Assembly: GCF_001612965.1 (NCBI RefSeq)
Contig: NZ_BDBL01000061.1
Span: forward strand, 1 to 38,208
Source of the DNA: Nocardia kruczakiae NBRC 101016
Lineage (GTDB): Bacteria; Actinomycetota; Actinomycetes; Mycobacteriales; Mycobacteriaceae
DNA: 38,208 nucleotides
Direction: 5' to 3'
A program made the position numbers and the translations under genes. A model generated the notes under the pieces. The model was not told where the DNA came from and made no database searches. It was given only the letters and a program-made list of their open reading frames with translations. Positions within the stretch are counted from its first letter, which is position 1. The number at the start of each line of letters is the position of its first letter. Below are positions 8,236 to 17,227 of the stretch, one piece after another.

Positions 8236-9288
8236 ATGACCGACTCCCCGCAGTCCGCACCCCGCGACACCGGCGAAGGCGGTGAACGGCGACCGGAGAG
8301 CCGGCCCGGGCAGCATCCCACCGGGCCCGCACGACCCGGCGCCGGGCCAGGCGAACATTCCGCAACGCCGGGCCGGCCCGAAATGGCCGGAGCCGCGGGA
8401 TATCCGCAGTTCGAGGGCTCCGGCGCACCGCAGTACGGCAGCCCACAGTACGGCGCTCCGGGCGAGCCGCCCCAGGGCACCCCGGGCGGGGTACCCCCGG
8501 TGGCGCCGCCACCCGGAGCGCACGGGCAGCCCGGCCCCACCTACGGCCCGCCCGGCAGCGTCCCGCCGGGTGCCTATCCGCCGCCCGCCGACCCGGCCTG
8601 GGGCGCACCGGATAACGGCATGCCGCCGCAGGGCCCGCCCGGGTACGGCCCGCCGCCGGGGTACGCCGGGGCGCCGGCGCTCAATATCGGCCGGGCGCTC
8701 AGCTTCGCGTGGGATCGCTTCCGCGCCAATCCGATTCCGTGGGTCGCGATCACGCTCGTCGGATTCGTCGCCTACCTGATGGTGACGGTGGTGGTGAACG
8801 TCACGCAGATGAACTCACTGATGCCGGTGGTGCTGATCGGGTTGCTCGCCGCGGTCGTGGTCTGGCTGCTGCAGGCGGCGATGATCCGCGGCGCGCTGTA
8901 CGAAACCGACGGCACGCCACCGGATTTCGCGTCCTTCTTCAGCTTCGTCAACGCCGGTAACGTGCTGATCACCGCTCTGCTGGTCTTCGTGGCGGCCTGC
9001 GTCGGCGCGGTGTTGTGCATCGTGCCGGCACTCGTCGTGGGTTATCTGTGCATGTTCTCGCTGCACTACGTCATCGACCAGGATCTCGATCCGTTCAGCG
9101 CGATCAAATCCAGTGTGCAGCTGGTGGTCTCGAATTTCGTGCCGACGCTGCTGCTGGCCCTGACAGTCGCCGCGCTGACGATCGTCGCCACGGCGCTGTG
9201 CGGCATCGGCCTGCTGGTGGTGGGTCCGCTCACCGTCATCGCGGTCACCTACTCCTACCGGATGCTCACCGGCGGCCTGATCGCCTGA
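8236..9288 (+). CDS. Proline/glycine-rich integral membrane protein
   Basis: 350 residues from the ATG at 8236, which has a GAAAGG ribosome site. Residues 1 to about 145 are a Pro/Gly-rich, probably disordered cytosolic tail with GAPQYGSPQYGAPGEPP-like repeats. After ALNIGRALSFAWDRFRANPIPW there are about six hydrophobic segments. The layout (Pro-rich tail plus a multi-pass domain with DPFSAIKSSVQLV between segments) is common in actinobacterial membrane proteins often annotated as hypothetical or DUF975-like. Function unknown. The open frame upstream of 8236 is unlikely to be coding because it covers the promoter region. It ends 6 bases before the convergent DUF389 gene, with no room for a terminator hairpin between them. 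Confidence 0.85.
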   Translation: MTDSPQSAPRDTGEGGERRPESRPGQHPTGPARPGAGPGEHSATPGRPEMAGAAGYPQFEGSGAPQYGSPQYGAPGEPPQGTPGGVPPVAPPPGAHGQPGPTYGPPGSVPPGAYPPPADPAWGAPDNGMPPQGPPGYGPPPGYAGAPALNIGRALSFAWDRFRANPIPWVAITLVGFVAYLMVTVVVNVTQMNSLMPVVLIGLLAAVVVWLLQAAMIRGALYETDGTPPDFASFFSFVNAGNVLITALLVFVAACVGAVLCIVPALVVGYLCMFSLHYVIDQDLDPFSAIKSSVQLVVSNFVPTLLLALTVAALTIVATALCGIGLLVVGPLTVIAVTYSYRMLTGGLIA

Positions 9289-9294
9289 GCGGTC

Positions 9295-10269
9295 TCATTC
9301 GTCGCCGCCGAACCACCGGCGCGACAGGATGTTCCGTCGCTGCGGGCGTGGCGGGCCGAGCGCGTGCCCGTGATGGGGACGCAATTGCAGCACGATGATG
9401 CCCGCCACGACGATGCCGACCATGTTCACGCCCAGCTGGCCGATCGACTCGAATGCCTTGTGCCATTCGCCGACGGTGGCGGCGACGGCGGCGAAACCGG
9501 CCGCCGGAATCGTCGTCACCGAGATGAACACGCCGACCAGCGCCGCCGATTTCGCGGTCACCAGCGACATCATCCCCGCCGCACCCGCCAGCAGCGCCAC
9601 CACCAGCGAGAACGGGCCCACCTCATAGATGAAGTCCACGTTGCGGATGGCGTGGATGCGGTCGACGGTGATCCAGCCGAACTGTTCCCACACCAGCGAC
9701 GCCAGCGTCGCGATACCCATCGCCACCGGAAAGCCGATCAGCAGAGCCAGAATCGAGCGGCGGGCGAGGCGGAAGTCCCTGCGCACCACCGCGACCGCGA
9801 CGGCGGCCAGCGGCCCGAACTCGGGTCCGACCACCATGGCGCCGACGACCGTCACCGGCGAATCGGTGGCCACACCGACGACGGCCAACAGGCATGCGAT
9901 CGTGATGAAGGCCAGGAAGGTGGGGTTGAGCGTCGATTCCTCGTGGGTCTGGGCGAGCAACTCCTCCCAGACGATCGCATCCGACGGATCGCCCGGCGCC
10001 GCCTCGACCGCGCGGTCGGCCGGCGCCGACAGCACCGTTTCCACCGGCGAGAGCATGATGCCGCCGTAGTCGCCGATGCCCAGCCCACGCAGACCGGCCA
10101 GCACATCGTTGGCCGATTCGCGAGCGATATCGGCCTGGACGAGATCACCGGGCGGCTCGACCGAGGCGCCGCGCTGCACGGTGATGAGCGTGGCGCCGGG
10201 TTCGGCCCGCAGCGCGGTCACCGCGGCGTCGGTCGACTCCGGTGGGCAGACCGCCCGCAGGTGCAGCAC
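9295..10269 (-). CDS. DUF389 family membrane protein
   Basis: 324 residues with a GTG start at 10269. The N-terminal ~100 residues form a soluble domain (LHLRAVCPPESTDAAVTALR...). They are followed by about six membrane segments containing LNPTFLAFITIACLLAVVGV, the conserved SPVTVVGAMVVGPEFGPLAAV segment, and SAALVGVFISVTTIPAAGFAAVA. These conserved glycine/proline-rich hydrophobic stretches are the hallmark of DUF389 (the TIGR00341 family). Biological role is not established. It is alone on its strand between the convergent membrane protein and aspS. Confidence 0.88.
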   Translation of the reverse strand: MLHLRAVCPPESTDAAVTALRAEPGATLITVQRGASVEPPGDLVQADIARESANDVLAGLRGLGIGDYGGIMLSPVETVLSAPADRAVEAAPGDPSDAIVWEELLAQTHEESTLNPTFLAFITIACLLAVVGVATDSPVTVVGAMVVGPEFGPLAAVAVAVVRRDFRLARRSILALLIGFPVAMGIATLASLVWEQFGWITVDRIHAIRNVDFIYEVGPFSLVVALLAGAAGMMSLVTAKSAALVGVFISVTTIPAAGFAAVAATVGEWHKAFESIGQLGVNMVGIVVAGIIVLQLRPHHGHALGPPRPQRRNILSRRWFGGDE

Positions 10270-10385
10270 CCCAGTCCCCTGTCCTCGGCACGATCGTCCG
10301 GCACCGGATGGCGCCGGACGATCTGCAGACTAACCGGTGCGCGGCCGCGAGCGCCCACAACCGCGGCGGCACATCCCGTTCGGGA

Positions 10386-12167
10386 TCAGGCCTTCGGCTT
10401 GCCGTGCTCGTCGAGCACCACGTCGAGGCCGGCTTCCTTGCGCTGCTGCGCGGTGATGGGCGCCGGGGCCTCGGTCAGCGGGTCGACGCCGCCGCCGGAC
10501 TTCGGGAACGCGATGACCTCGCGAATCGAATCCACTCCGGCCAGCAGCGCGGTGATGCGGTCCCAGCCGAAGGCGATTCCACCGTGCGGCGGCGCGCCGA
10601 AGGCGAAGGCGTCCAACAGGAATCCGAACTTCTCCTGCGCCTCGTCGTGGCTGATGCCCATCACCTTGAACACCCGCTCCTGCACGTCGCGGCGATGGAT
10701 GCGGATACTGCCGCCGCCGATCTCGTTGCCGTTGCAGACGATGTCGTAGGCGTAGGCCAGCGCCGAGCCCGGATCGGTGTCGAAGGTGTCGATGGACTCC
10801 GGCTTCGGCGAGGTGAACGCGTGGTGCACCGCGGTCCAGGCCGAATGTCCGAGTGCCACATCGCCGCTCGCGGTGGCGTCGGCGGCCGGCTCGAACATCG
10901 GCGCGTCCACGATCCACACGAATGCCCAGGCGTCCTCGTCGATGAGTCCGCACTTGCGCGCGATCTCGCCACGCGCCGCGCCCAGCAGCGCGCGGCTCGA
11001 CTTCGCCTCTCCGGCGCCGAAGAAGATGCAGTCGCCCGGCGCCGCGCCGACGTGCTTGGCCAGGCCCTCGCGTTCGGCGTCGGACAGGTTCTTGGCGACC
11101 GGGCCGCCGAGGGTGCCGTCCTCACCGATCAGAATGTAGGCCAGGCCCTTCGCCCCGCGCTGCTTGGCCCATTCCTGCCAGGCGTCGAGCTGGCGCCGCG
11201 GCTGGCTCGCTCCGCCCGGCATCACGACCGCGCCGACATACGGCGCTTGGAAGACCCGGAAGGAGGTGTCCTTGAAGTACTCGGCGCATTCGGTGATCTC
11301 GATGCCGAAGCGCAGATCGGGTTTGTCGCTGCCGTAGCGGCGCATCGCCTCCGCGTAGGTCATGTGCGGAATCGGCGTGGGGATCTCGTGGCCGACCAGC
11401 TTCCACAGCGCGACCAGGATGTCCTCGGCCAGCAGGATCACGTCCTCCTGGGTCACGAAGCTCATCTCCAGGTCGAGCTGGGTGAATTCGGGCTGGCGGT
11501 CGGCGCGGAAATCCTCGTCGCGGTAGCAGCGGGCGATCTGGTAGTACCGCTCCACCCCCGAGACCATCAGCAACTGCTTGAACAGCTGCGGGCTCTGCGG
11601 CAGGGCGTAGAACTTGCCGGGCTGCAGCCGGGCGGGCACCAGGAAGTCACGCGCGCCCTCGGGGGTGGACCGCGTCATCGTCGGGGTCTCGACCTCGACG
11701 AACGCATGCTGAGCCAGCACCTCGCGGGCCGCGGCGTTGACCTTCGACCGCAGCCGGATGGCATGCGCGGGGCCCTCGCGGCGCAGATCGAGGTAGCGGT
11801 ACTTCAGGCGCGCCTCTTCGCCGGGCTGCTCGTCGAGTTGGAACGGCAGCGGCGCGGCCTCGTTGAGCACCACGAGTTCGGTGACGTTCACCTCGATCGC
11901 ACCGGTGGGCAGGTTCGGGTTCTCGCTGCCGTCCGGACGTCCCTCGACCACACCGGTGACCTGCACGCAGTACTCCGCCCGCAGCTTGTGGGCCTGTTCG
12001 GCCGGCACACCCTCGCGGAAGACCACCTGCGCGACCCCCGACGCATCGCGCAGATCGATGAAGATCACGCCACCGTGGTCTCGCCGCCGGGCCACCCAGC
12101 CGGTGAGGGTGACGGTCAGACCGGCGTGCTCGCTTCGCAGCGAACCAGCCAAGTGGGTGCGCAGCAC
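10386..12167 (-). CDS. aspS: Aspartyl-tRNA synthetase
   Basis: 593 residues, class II synthetase of the bacterial AspRS type, charging tRNA-Asp (in organisms with GatCAB often tRNA-Asn as well). The GTG at 12167 is preceded by AAAGGA with a 5-base spacer and begins VLRTHLAGSLRSEHAG, the usual start, so the longer upstream open frame is not used. The N-terminal OB anticodon domain contains VTLTGWVARRRDHGGVIFIDLRD. Class II motif 2 is seen in YYQIARCYRDEDFRADRQPEFTQLDLE, the bacterial insertion domain in the middle, and motif 3 in HGGIAFGWDRI near the C-terminus. Complete. Divergent from the metallopeptidase gene at 12393. Confidence 0.97.
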   Translation of the reverse strand: MLRTHLAGSLRSEHAGLTVTLTGWVARRRDHGGVIFIDLRDASGVAQVVFREGVPAEQAHKLRAEYCVQVTGVVEGRPDGSENPNLPTGAIEVNVTELVVLNEAAPLPFQLDEQPGEEARLKYRYLDLRREGPAHAIRLRSKVNAAAREVLAQHAFVEVETPTMTRSTPEGARDFLVPARLQPGKFYALPQSPQLFKQLLMVSGVERYYQIARCYRDEDFRADRQPEFTQLDLEMSFVTQEDVILLAEDILVALWKLVGHEIPTPIPHMTYAEAMRRYGSDKPDLRFGIEITECAEYFKDTSFRVFQAPYVGAVVMPGGASQPRRQLDAWQEWAKQRGAKGLAYILIGEDGTLGGPVAKNLSDAEREGLAKHVGAAPGDCIFFGAGEAKSSRALLGAARGEIARKCGLIDEDAWAFVWIVDAPMFEPAADATASGDVALGHSAWTAVHHAFTSPKPESIDTFDTDPGSALAYAYDIVCNGNEIGGGSIRIHRRDVQERVFKVMGISHDEAQEKFGFLLDAFAFGAPPHGGIAFGWDRITALLAGVDSIREVIAFPKSGGGVDPLTEAPAPITAQQRKEAGLDVVLDEHGKPKA

Positions 12168-12392
12168 GGGAATCCTTTCGACGACACGGTGCACCTGGCA
12201 CGGGATGACCTGGTGCGCCCCCATGGTAGTGAGGCGCGTCGGCCGGACGGAAACCGATATCCGACTCCCCGTGTCACTCGGAGGACACGACGCCACTCGT
12301 CCCCCGAGCCGCGGACGCTCATGCCAAGCTGTAGAGGTTGTTTCGGCTGACCGAGCGCCGAGCAGCCCACTCGATCCACAGGAGCAGCAACG

Positions 12393-13292
12393 ATGACCTT
12401 CAACGAAGGTATGGATATCGATCCGGACCGGGTCTCCACCGGCGGTGGAATGGGCCCCAAGCTCGCCTTGGGCGGTGGCGGTGGCTTGATCGTGCTGATT
12501 CTCGCGGTGCTGTTCGGTGTGAATCCGGGCAATCTGCTCGGCAGCGGAACCTCGGGGACGCAGACCGGCGGCGTCGACACCTCCGTCTGCAAAACCAACG
12601 GTGATGCGAACCGCTACGCACAGTGCCGGGTGGTGCTGACCGCGCAGAGTCTCGACGGCGTCTGGGGCGGGGTCCTGCCGCGTCAGACCAGGGTGCAGTA
12701 CACCAAACCCGGCGTGACGCTGTTCACCGGGTCGGTCGCCACCCGATGCGGCAACGCGACCAGCGCGGTCGGCCCGTTCTACTGTCCGGCGGACCGCAAG
12801 GCCTATTTCGATACCGGGTTCTTCCAGGAGCTGCGGGACAAGTTCGGGGCGGCGGGTGGTCCGCTGGCCGAGGAGTACGTGGTGGCGCACGAATTCGGCC
12901 ATCACATCCAGAACCTGCTGGGCGACAGCGGCCGCGCGCAGCGCGATCCCAAGGGCCCCGATTCCGGATCGGTTCGCCTCGAATTGCAGGCCGACTGCTA
13001 TGCGGGCCTGTGGGCGAGCTACGCGGACAAGACACCGGCCCCCGGCGGTTCACAGCCGCTGCTGAAGCCGTTGTCCGACAGCGACATTCAAGACGCGCTC
13101 TCGGCCGCGGCGGCGGTCGGCGACGACCGGATCCAGAAGGCCGCCACCGGACGGGTGAATCCGGAAGGGTGGACGCACGGTTCGTCGAACGAGCGGCAGA
13201 AGTGGTTCCTGACCGGCTACCGGAACGGCCAGGTCGCGGCATGTGACACCTTCTCGGCACCGGATCTGAACAATCCGCCGGCACTGCGCTGA
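12393..13292 (+). CDS. Membrane-anchored YpfJ-type zinc metallopeptidase
   Basis: 299 residues. A short cytosolic tail (residues 1-22) and one membrane segment (about 25-43, glycine then LIVLILAVLFGV) place the rest outside the cell. The extracellular domain holds the zinc-binding HEFGH at 166-170 in VVAHEFGHHIQNLLG, and a downstream ELQADCYAG (Glu197) that supplies the third ligand region in the putative neutral zinc metallopeptidase family (YpfJ). Cys66, Cys78, Cys119 and Cys131 could form disulfides. The end is normal (WFLTGYRNGQVAACDTF). The M. tuberculosis counterpart by position is Rv2575. Substrate unknown. The ATG follows a CAGGAG ribosome site. Confidence 0.9.
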   Translation: MTFNEGMDIDPDRVSTGGGMGPKLALGGGGGLIVLILAVLFGVNPGNLLGSGTSGTQTGGVDTSVCKTNGDANRYAQCRVVLTAQSLDGVWGGVLPRQTRVQYTKPGVTLFTGSVATRCGNATSAVGPFYCPADRKAYFDTGFFQELRDKFGAAGGPLAEEYVVAHEFGHHIQNLLGDSGRAQRDPKGPDSGSVRLELQADCYAGLWASYADKTPAPGGSQPLLKPLSDSDIQDALSAAAAVGDDRIQKAATGRVNPEGWTHGSSNERQKWFLTGYRNGQVAACDTFSAPDLNNPPALR

Positions 13293-13398
13293 GCGGGGGC
13301 GGGCGCGCATTCGAACGGGCGGGTCGGGCGGATGCCGGCAGCGGTGCGGGCACAATGATCGGCGAGACCGGGACGGGTGGAGGGCAGGAGTGAACGAC

Positions 13399-13938
13399 AT
13401 GCGGGTTATCGGTGGTGCGAGACGAACAGTGCCGGGTGTGCGGGCGGCGGTGGCGGTCTGCGCCGCGGCACTGACCGTGGTCGGCGGCGCGATGACGGCC
13501 GTGGCCGACGAACCGGCGGCCGGACTGTCGGTGGCGCTGACCACGATTCCGGGCGGGGAGCACGCCGGGGTGACGCCGGCACCGACGCTGCTCGTCTATT
13601 CGGACGGGCATGCGGTGAACAGCCCCGACGCCGCCGATCCGGACCGCCCCGCCGACAAGGCGCCGCGGCAGCGCAACGGACACGTCTCCCTCGACGCGGT
13701 CCATGCCGCCGCCGAGGAGGCGAAGAAACTGGCCGCCGCGGATCTGGGCATGCCCACCGACGGCAGCGGCGGGTCCACCCTGCTCGATTTCCTGGGCGCC
13801 ACACCCGACCAGGACGTGCACCTGGTGGTGTACTCCCCCGGCGGCACCGACGGACTCACCGACGCCCAGAAGGCAGACCGCACCCGCTTCGCGGACCTGT
13901 GCAAGAAGTTGGTCGACGCGTTCGTCGCCGATCGCTGA
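13399..13938 (+). CDS. Secreted protein of unknown function
   Basis: 179 residues from the ATG at 13399, which has AGGAG 8 bases upstream; a GTG at 13390 adds three residues and is also possible. Residues 1 to about 37 are a good signal peptide (Arg-rich start, AAVAVCAAALTVVGGAMT, then AVA before DEP). The mature part is acidic with no cysteine except Cys at FADLCKKLVD near the end, and contains HVSLDAVHAAAEEAKKL and VHLVVYSPGGTDGLTDAQKADRTRF. I do not recognise the family. It is downstream of the metallopeptidase on the same strand (106-base gap) and ends at a strong hairpin. Confidence 0.8.
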   Translation: MRVIGGARRTVPGVRAAVAVCAAALTVVGGAMTAVADEPAAGLSVALTTIPGGEHAGVTPAPTLLVYSDGHAVNSPDAADPDRPADKAPRQRNGHVSLDAVHAAAEEAKKLAAADLGMPTDGSGGSTLLDFLGATPDQDVHLVVYSPGGTDGLTDAQKADRTRFADLCKKLVDAFVADR

Positions 13939-13950
13939 TCCCGGATCCTA

Positions 13951-13984
13951 CGGCGCCCGATCGCGAACTCGCGATCGGGCGCCG
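13951..13984. terminator. Bidirectional terminator hairpin
   Basis: A perfect 16-base inverted repeat CGGCGCCCGATCGCGA / TCGCGATCGGGCGCCG separated by 2 bases, 12 bases after the stop at 13938 and between convergent genes (the korB stop is at 14029). On the + strand it is followed by AAAAG, on the minus strand by TAGGATCC. No long U-tract, as usual in actinobacteria. Confidence 0.85.
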
Positions 13985-14028
13985 AAAAGCTCAGGGGCGC
14001 AATCGTTGTGGGCCGCCGGTCCCTTCGA

Positions 14029-15108
14029 TCAGCCGACGGTCCAGGTCTCGCGGCCGTTGAGCAGATCCTGCAGCGACTGCGGTCCGACCGGTGCGCGTTC
14101 GACCGCCACCGCGGTCTGCGCCCGGACGCCGTCGTCGTAGGTGGGACGGGTGACGTCGCGGAAGATGCCGATCGGGACGTGAGTCAGATCCTGGGAGGTC
14201 AACCGCGAGAGCGCATAGGCGTATTCGGACCGTTCGCACTGGGCGTCGTGCACCACGATTTCACTCTCGGCGACCTCCGACGAAGCGACCACCTCGAGCC
14301 CGAAACCGTTGCGCACCACCGCGAATTCGCCGTCCGCGCCGAAGCGGATCGGTTCCCCGTGCCGCAAGCGGATCAGGTGGGATTCGGCGTTGTCGCGGCG
14401 CAGCGCGTCGAAGGAGCCGTCGTTGAAGATCGGGCAGTCCTGCAGGATCTCCACGAACGAGGTGCCGCGGTGCTCGGCCGCGGCGCGCAGCACCTCGGTG
14501 AGACCGGCGCGGTCGGAGTCGAGGGCGCGCGCGGCGAAACTCGCCTCGGCTCCCAGCGCCACCGACAGCGTGTTGAACGGGTGGTCGATCGAGCCGAGCG
14601 GCGTCGACTTGGTCACCTTCCCCGGTTCGGAGGTCGGTGAGTACTGGCCCTTGGTCAGGCCGTAGATCCGGTTGTTGAACAGCAGGATCGTCATGTTCAC
14701 GTTGCGGCGCAGCGCGTGGATCAGGTGATTGCCGCCGATCGAGAGGGCGTCACCGTCGCCGGTGACGACCCAGACCGACAGATCCGGCCTGGTCACCGCG
14801 AGTCCGGTGGCAATCGCCGGGGCACGGCCGTGAATGGAGTGGATACCGTAGGCGTCCAGGTAGTACGGGAACCGGCTGGAACATCCGATGCCGGAGACGA
14901 ACATCAAATTCTCCCGCCGCAGGCCCAGCTCGGCGAGGAAACCGCGCACGGTCGCGAGAATGACGTAGTCACCGCATCCGGGACACCAGCGCACCTCCTG
15001 ATCGGAGGTGAAGTCCTTCACCTTCTGCGGCCCGTCCGCACCGGGTACCCCGGAGACGCCGGTCAGGCCGAGATCGGCGCCGATGAGCGAGGTGTCGATG
15101 ATGGTCAT
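14029..15108 (-). CDS. korB: 2-oxoacid:ferredoxin oxidoreductase beta subunit (KorB)
   Basis: 359 residues from the ATG at 15108, with an AGGGGG ribosome site and a 4-base ATGA overlap with the korA stop. The subunit binds thiamine diphosphate and the 4Fe-4S cluster. Visible are EVRWCPGCGDYVIL (cluster and TPP start), GIGCSSRFPYYL, the TPP motif VVTGDGDALSIGGNHLIHALRRN, and NNRIYGLTKGQYSPTSEPG. Together with KorA it oxidises 2-oxoglutarate (or another 2-oxoacid) to the acyl-CoA while reducing ferredoxin, an oxygen-tolerant route known from mycobacteria (Rv2454c/Rv2455c). The longer open frame upstream of 15108 is inside korA and not used. Confidence 0.95.
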   Translation of the reverse strand: MTIIDTSLIGADLGLTGVSGVPGADGPQKVKDFTSDQEVRWCPGCGDYVILATVRGFLAELGLRRENLMFVSGIGCSSRFPYYLDAYGIHSIHGRAPAIATGLAVTRPDLSVWVVTGDGDALSIGGNHLIHALRRNVNMTILLFNNRIYGLTKGQYSPTSEPGKVTKSTPLGSIDHPFNTLSVALGAEASFAARALDSDRAGLTEVLRAAAEHRGTSFVEILQDCPIFNDGSFDALRRDNAESHLIRLRHGEPIRFGADGEFAVVRNGFGLEVVASSEVAESEIVVHDAQCERSEYAYALSRLTSQDLTHVPIGIFRDVTRPTYDDGVRAQTAVAVERAPVGPQSLQDLLNGRETWTVG

Positions 15109-17057
15109 CGGTATCCCCCTGTCGTGCGATAGGTCGCCCGGGCCCGGGCATCGAAGGCCTTGTTCTGTTCCAGCTCGCCGATGGATCCGTCCAGTGCCGC
15201 GTCGATCACGCCGACCAGCTCCTGCGCGGAGAAGGCGGTCCCGGCCACCTTCGTCCACGGCTGCACGTCGACCAGGTATTTGCCGCGCAGCAGCAACGCC
15301 AGCTGGCCGCCGTTCATCTCCGGCACGACCACCCGGCGATAGCGGCGCAACACCTCGCCGGTATTGGCCGGTAGCGGGTTGAGGTGGCGCAGATGGGCTT
15401 GTGCGACCGGTACGCCGCGGCGGCGCGCCCGACGGCATGCCTCACCGATCGGGCCGTAGGAACTGCCCCAGCCGATCAGCAGCAGCTCGGCGGTGCCGTC
15501 GGGGTCGTCGACCTCGAGGTCGGGGACCGCGATGCCGTCGATCTTCGCCTGACGCAGGCGGACCATCAGTTCGTGGTTGGCCGGATCGTAGGAGATGTTG
15601 CCGCTGCCGTCGGCCTTCTCCAGGCCGCCGATCCGGTGAGCGCGACCGGCGGTTCCGGGCCTGGCCAGTGGCCTGGCGAGGGTTTCCGGGTCGCGCGCGT
15701 AGGGCTGGAACGGGTGCCCGCCCGCGGCGTCCTTTTCCGCCGGCGGTTCGAATGCGGGGTCGATCGGCTCGAGGTCGCCGACCCGTGGAATCGACCACGG
15801 CTCGGAGCCGTTGGCGATGGCACCGTCGGACAGCAGCAGAACCGGGGTGCGGTACGTGAGCGCGATCCGCGCCGCGTCCACCGCGGCCGCGAAACAGTCC
15901 GCCGGCGAGCGCGGCGCCACCACGGCGACGGGCGATTCGCCGTTGCGCCCGTACAGCGCCTGGAGCAGATCGGCCTGTTCGGTCTTGGTGGGCAGGCCGG
16001 TCGAGGGGCCGCCGCGCTGGACGTCGATGATCACCAGCGGCAGTTCCGTCATCACCGCCAAGCCGATGGTCTCGCTCTTGAGCGCCAGCCCGGGACCCGA
16101 GGTACTGGTCACGCCGAGCGCGCCACCGATCGAAGCACCCAGTGCCGCACCGATTCCCGCGATCTCGTCCTCGGCCTGGAAGGTGGTGACGCCGAAGTTC
16201 TTGTGTTTGCTGAGTTCGTGCAGGATGTCGGAGGCCGGAGTGATCGGATAAGTGCCCAGGAAGACCGGCAGCCCGGACAGTTGCCCGGCCGCGATCACAC
16301 CGTAGGCGAGGGCGGTATTGCCGGTGATCTGCCGGTAGGTGCCGGGCGGCAACGCGGCGGGCGCGACTTCGTAGGTGGTGGCGAAGGTTTCGGTCGTTTC
16401 GCCGTAGTTCCAGCCGGCCCGGAACGCCAGCACGTTCGCCTCGCCGATTTCCGGTGTGGCGGCGAACTTCTCGCGCATGAAGGCCTCGGTACCGCCGAGC
16501 GGGCGGCCGTACATCCACGACAGCAGCCCCAGGGCGAACATGTTCTTCGCGCGCTGGCCGTCCTTCTTGCCGACCCCGGCCGGTTCGGTGGCGGTCAGTG
16601 TCAGCGACGTCATCGGCACCCGGTGCACCACGAAGTCGCCGAGACTGTCGTCGGTCAGCGGATCTCGTTCGTAGCCGACCTTCGCGAGGGTGCGTTTGGT
16701 GAATTCGTCGGTATTGACGATGACCGTCGCGCCTCGCGCCAGATCATCGATGTTCGCCTTGAGCGCGGCCGGATTCATGGCCACCAGCACGTCGGGCTGA
16801 TCGCCGGCGGTGAGGATGTCGTAGTCGGCGATCTGGATCTGGAACGACGACACACCGGGGAGTGTGCCCTGGGGTGCGCGGATCTCGGCCGGAAAATTCG
16901 GCTGGGTGGCGAGGTCGTTGCCGAAGGCGGCCGCCTCGTGGGTGAATCGGTCTCCGGTCAGCTGCATACCGTCGCCGGAATCACCGGCGAAGCGGATGAC
17001 GACCTTCTCCAATTTTTCGCTGCCGGTGGGGCTGTCAACGCCCTGATTCGACACCAT
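15105..17057 (-). CDS. korA: 2-oxoacid:ferredoxin oxidoreductase alpha subunit (KorA)
   Basis: 650 residues, a gamma-alpha fusion. Residues about 17-190 are the gamma domain (VVIRFAGDSGDGMQLTGDRF ... FPAEIRAPQGTLPGVSSFQIQ). From about 240 comes the pyrimidine-binding alpha domain (GNTALAYGVIAAG...FLGTYPITPASDILHELSKH, TFQAEDEIAGIGAALGASIGGALGVTSTSGPG), then the C-terminal transketolase-like domain with ELLLIGWGSSYGPIGEA and VPEMNGGQLALLLRGKYLVD. The start is ATG at 17057; a GTG immediately after is a weak alternative. It is the first gene of the korAB pair, with 170 bases to the radical SAM gene upstream. Confidence 0.95.
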   Translation of the reverse strand: MVSNQGVDSPTGSEKLEKVVIRFAGDSGDGMQLTGDRFTHEAAAFGNDLATQPNFPAEIRAPQGTLPGVSSFQIQIADYDILTAGDQPDVLVAMNPAALKANIDDLARGATVIVNTDEFTKRTLAKVGYERDPLTDDSLGDFVVHRVPMTSLTLTATEPAGVGKKDGQRAKNMFALGLLSWMYGRPLGGTEAFMREKFAATPEIGEANVLAFRAGWNYGETTETFATTYEVAPAALPPGTYRQITGNTALAYGVIAAGQLSGLPVFLGTYPITPASDILHELSKHKNFGVTTFQAEDEIAGIGAALGASIGGALGVTSTSGPGLALKSETIGLAVMTELPLVIIDVQRGGPSTGLPTKTEQADLLQALYGRNGESPVAVVAPRSPADCFAAAVDAARIALTYRTPVLLLSDGAIANGSEPWSIPRVGDLEPIDPAFEPPAEKDAAGGHPFQPYARDPETLARPLARPGTAGRAHRIGGLEKADGSGNISYDPANHELMVRLRQAKIDGIAVPDLEVDDPDGTAELLLIGWGSSYGPIGEACRRARRRGVPVAQAHLRHLNPLPANTGEVLRRYRRVVVPEMNGGQLALLLRGKYLVDVQPWTKVAGTAFSAQELVGVIDAALDGSIGELEQNKAFDARARATYRTTGGYR

Positions 17058-17185
17058 GCGCCTGCATCACTTCCTCGTAGGGATGAGGTACCACACGCCA
17101 AGTTACTCCGCGGCTCGCCGGAGAATCCGTGGAACGAACAACCCGCCGAGCATGCGGTACAACGAATTTCGGCCGCGAGCGACCG

Positions 17186-17223
17186 GGCCCCCAGGGGCCG
17201 GTGGTCCGCCGGTATCCGGCGGA
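17186..17223 (-). terminator. Terminator hairpins after the radical SAM gene
   Basis: Immediately past the stop at 17228 lies TCCGCCGG-TAT-CCGGCGGA (17205-17223), a perfect 8-bp stem with a 3-base loop, followed by GGCCCC-CA-GGGGCC (17186-17199). The first is a good terminator candidate separating the radical SAM gene from korA. Confidence 0.65.
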
Positions 17224-17227
17224 GCGA

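Noticed and set aside
12168..12905. An aspS start upstream of the GTG at 12167
   Set aside because: The upstream part crosses the divergent metallopeptidase gene; the GTG has an AAAGGA site and the standard AspRS start.
13311..13326. A second SOS box (TCGAACGGGCGGGTCG)
   Set aside because: Only the left half matches; the right half has GGGTCG for GTTCGA.
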